A stretch of 8,729 bases of DNA, taken from CAKZYD01 sp039026755 (GTDB lineage: Bacteria; Pseudomonadota; Alphaproteobacteria; Sphingomonadales; CAKZYD01). The stretch lies in NCBI GenBank assembly GCA_039026755.1, contig JBCCLR010000165.1, positions 1 to 8,729 on the forward strand. The letters run 5' to 3'. The position numbers and the translations under genes are program-made. Under the pieces are notes generated by a model. The model saw only the letters and a list, made by a program, of their open reading frames with translations, did no database searches and was not told the DNA's origin. How positions within the stretch are numbered: position 1 is the first letter of the stretch; each line of letters opens with the position of its first letter. Below are positions 6,862-8,729 of the stretch, piece after piece.

Positions 6862-6865
6862 GGAG
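6862..6865 (+). promoter_or_regulatory. Ribosome binding site of rne
   Basis: GGAG, nine bases before the ATG at 6875-6877. It supports this ATG over the second one at 6887-6889. An in-frame stop at 6797-6799 rules out a long N-terminal extension. Confidence 0.65.
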
Positions 6866-6874
6866 ATTTCTTTA

Positions 6875-8729
6875 ATGACAACAAAAATGCTTATCGATGC
6901 GCGGCATCGGGAAGAGACCCGGATTGTGCTTCAACGCGGCAAGCGTGTTGAAGACTTCGAATTTGAATCAGCAGCAAAAAAGCAACTCAAGGGCAATATA
7001 TACCTTGCAAAAGTAACGCGCGTAGAGCCGTCCCTACAGGCTGCCTTCGTTGATTATGGCGGCAACCGACATGGCTTCTTGGCGTTCAGCGAAATTCACC
7101 CTGACTATTATCAAATTCCCACGGAAGACCGTGAAGCGCTGCTGGAAGCCCAGCGCGAAGAGCTTTTGGATGACACAGATGACAGCGCTGAAGAACCAGC
7201 AACTGAGGACGTCGATGCAGACAGTGACACTGCCGATGAGGCCGAAGATAAAGCGGATGACGCTGAACTGGCAGAGGCGGTCGAAGAAGAGGCTGAAAGC
7301 GTAACGCCAGAAACCGCTGAAGTTGAAGAAGCGCAGGAAAAAATTCGCTCCAAACGCCGGAATTTAAGGCGCCGCTATAAAATTCAGGAAGTCATCAAAA
7401 AGCGCCAAATTCTGCTGATTCAGATCGTTAAAGAAGAACGCGGCAACAAAGGCGCCGCGCTCACGACATATCTCTCTCTCGCCGGGCGCTATTGCGTGTT
7501 AATGCCAAACTCGACGCATGGCGGCGGCATCTCGCGCAAAATCTCCAGTGCGAGTGACCGCAAGCGGCTGCGCACGGTCATGGATGATTTAAAGCTGCCA
7601 AATACCATGGGCTGTATCATCCGCACCGCCGGTATGAAGCGTACGAAAACCGAAATTAAGCGGGATTTTGAATATCTGAGGCGCCTGTGGGAAGGCATTC
7701 GCGATGCGACACTTAAATCCATCGCACCGACGCTGATCCATGAGGAAGGCAACTTGATAAAGCGTGCCATTCGCGATCTTTACACACGCGACATAGAAGA
7801 AGTCATGGTGGATGGCGAGGAAGGCTATAAAACAGCCAAGGCTTTCATGAAAATGCTGATGCCCAGCCACGCGCGCCGGGTTTTGCAATACAAAGAGCCA
7901 GCACCGTTGTTTCAAGCTGCGGATGTGGATGTACAGTTGGAGACGATCTTTAGCCCCACCGTACAGCTCAAATCCGGTGGCTACATCGTCATCAACCCAA
8001 CCGAAGCGCTTGTCTCAATAGACGTAAACTCGGGCAAGGCCAATAAAGAACACAATATCGAAGAAACGGCGCTGCGCACCAATTTAGAAGCAGCGAGCGA
8101 AGTCGCGCGACAGCTGCGTCTGCGCGATATGGCCGGCCTGGTCGTGATCGATTTTATCGATATGGAAGAGCGGCAGAACAACCGCGCTGTCGAACGCCGC
8201 ATGAAAGACGCGCTTAAAGATGACCGCGCGCGCATTCAGCTTGGGCGCATCAGTCAATTCGGTCTTTTAGAAATGTCGCGCCAACGCCTGCGGCAGGGCA
8301 TGCTCGAAGCCACAACGATATGCTGCCCAACCTGCGATGGAACCGGACTGGTTCGCAACATCGGATCATCTGCGCTGCAGGCCCTCAGAGCAATTGAGGC
8401 ACAGGCGGCACTGGTCAGCGGCGGCAAGCTGCGCATCACGCTGACGCCAGATGTCGGGCTTTATTTGATGAACGAAAAGCGTGACCTGCTCACCGACCTC
8501 GAAAGCCGCAATGACATGCGTATCGAAGTGCTCGGCGATCGCAAGCTCATGTCGGACGACTATGTGATTGAGCGCATTGAAATCAACGACGATGGCGAAG
8601 AACGGGTCATAAAATCCGAACCGCGCAAAGTCGATGCTTCAGCCTTTGCCGACGACAGTGACGACGGCGGCCGCAAACGCAAAAGAAAGCGCCGCAGCCG
8701 TGGCCGCGGCAAAAGCAGTGATGATGAAA
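6875..8729 (+). CDS. rne: Ribonuclease E, C-terminus cut by window edge
   Basis: RNase E is the endonuclease that starts decay of most mRNAs and matures rRNA and tRNA, and is the scaffold of the RNA degradosome. The window shows 618 codons with no stop. The start MTTKMLIDARHREETRIVL is typical of alphaproteobacterial RNase E. The S1 domain (about residues 35-210, with AAFVDYGGNRHGFL) is split by an acidic insertion (95-155) followed by a basic run (156-169). The 5'-sensor motif IIRTAG contains Arg250-Thr251. The DNase I-like catalytic site has Asp383 (SIDVNSGK) and Asp426 (VVIDFIDM), 43 residues apart as in E. coli (303/346). The zinc link CPTC (Cys484, Cys487) mediates dimer pairing. The visible end is basic (about 600-613) and begins the non-catalytic tail, which lies outside the window. 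RNase G is excluded by the S1 insertion and this tail. The leader is long and structured, which suggests autoregulation. Confidence 0.96.
   Translation, partial: MTTKMLIDARHREETRIVLQRGKRVEDFEFESAAKKQLKGNIYLAKVTRVEPSLQAAFVDYGGNRHGFLAFSEIHPDYYQIPTEDREALLEAQREELLDDTDDSAEEPATEDVDADSDTADEAEDKADDAELAEAVEEEAESVTPETAEVEEAQEKIRSKRRNLRRRYKIQEVIKKRQILLIQIVKEERGNKGAALTTYLSLAGRYCVLMPNSTHGGGISRKISSASDRKRLRTVMDDLKLPNTMGCIIRTAGMKRTKTEIKRDFEYLRRLWEGIRDATLKSIAPTLIHEEGNLIKRAIRDLYTRDIEEVMVDGEEGYKTAKAFMKMLMPSHARRVLQYKEPAPLFQAADVDVQLETIFSPTVQLKSGGYIVINPTEALVSIDVNSGKANKEHNIEETALRTNLEAASEVARQLRLRDMAGLVVIDFIDMEERQNNRAVERRMKDALKDDRARIQLGRISQFGLLEMSRQRLRQGMLEATTICCPTCDGTGLVRNIGSSALQALRAIEAQAALVSGGKLRITLTPDVGLYLMNEKRDLLTDLESRNDMRIEVLGDRKLMSDDYVIERIEINDDGEERVIKSEPRKVDASAFADDSDDGGRKRKRKRRSRGRGKSSDDE

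Larger units (their letters stand above)
6182..6874. other. Divergent non-coding region between amiC and rne (leader of rne)
   Basis: Nearly 700 bases without a supportable protein gene. The left part (about 6200-6300) should hold the amiC promoter. A CATAAT -10 candidate lies at 6265-6270 on the minus strand, without a good -35. The rest should hold the rne promoter and a long rne 5' untranslated leader. One weak forward candidate is TTGAAC (6459-6464), 16 bases, TTAAAT (6481-6486). The region is rich in inverted repeats, listed separately. In E. coli the rne leader is long and structured and mediates feedback by RNase E. A similar role here is inference from position and structure. Confidence 0.6.

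Noticed and set aside
6182..6874. tRNA or other standard RNA gene in the divergent spacer
   Set aside because: No T-loop consensus or cloverleaf arms were seen on either strand, and no riboswitch aptamer was recognised.
6583..6951. 122-codon plus-strand reading frame running into rne
   Set aside because: It overlaps the well-supported start of rne in another frame, covers the inverted repeat, and its residue make-up has no protein family character.

Overview
The window is chromosomal DNA of moderate GC content from a bacterium, most probably an alphaproteobacterium. The evidence is the gene set and order: rne, divergent from amiC, mrcA and prfB. Supporting details are an RNase E with an acidic insertion in its S1 region, a PBP1a with a CxxC-containing segment after the transpeptidase SxN motif and a GG[L/I]Y-type C-terminus, and an RF2 that begins with an MRAE-like sequence (VRAE). 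I cannot place it below class level.

Layout, left to right: prfB (minus strand, 3' end cut by the window edge) encodes peptide chain release factor 2. It is read through a programmed +1 frameshift, with AGGAGG followed by TATCTTTGAC. Upstream of it, 32 bases away, is mrcA (minus), the bifunctional class A penicillin-binding protein 1a. Next is a family 4-type glycosyltransferase gene (minus) with AT-rich DNA in front of it. Then comes amiC (minus), a secreted AMIN plus Amidase_3 N-acetylmuramoyl-L-alanine amidase. A roughly 690-base non-coding divergent region follows. It contains a perfect 15-bp inverted repeat with a nested hairpin, several smaller palindromes and a pair of 9-bp direct repeats. 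The last gene is rne (plus, 3' end cut), encoding ribonuclease E.

The genes join cell-wall growth and remodelling (PBP1a builds strands, the amidase cuts them during septation) with two general RNA/translation functions (RF2, RNase E). mrcA and prfB probably share a transcript. The glycosyltransferase is the one member not expected in this cassette. RF2 is controlled at translation by its frameshift, and the long leader of rne is a plausible place for RNase E autoregulation.

No tRNA, rRNA, CRISPR array, insertion sequence or phage gene was seen. I found no clearly novel multi-gene system. The points most worth a second look are the rne leader structures, the base-composition mosaic inside mrcA, the inserted glycosyltransferase and the recoding site in prfB.
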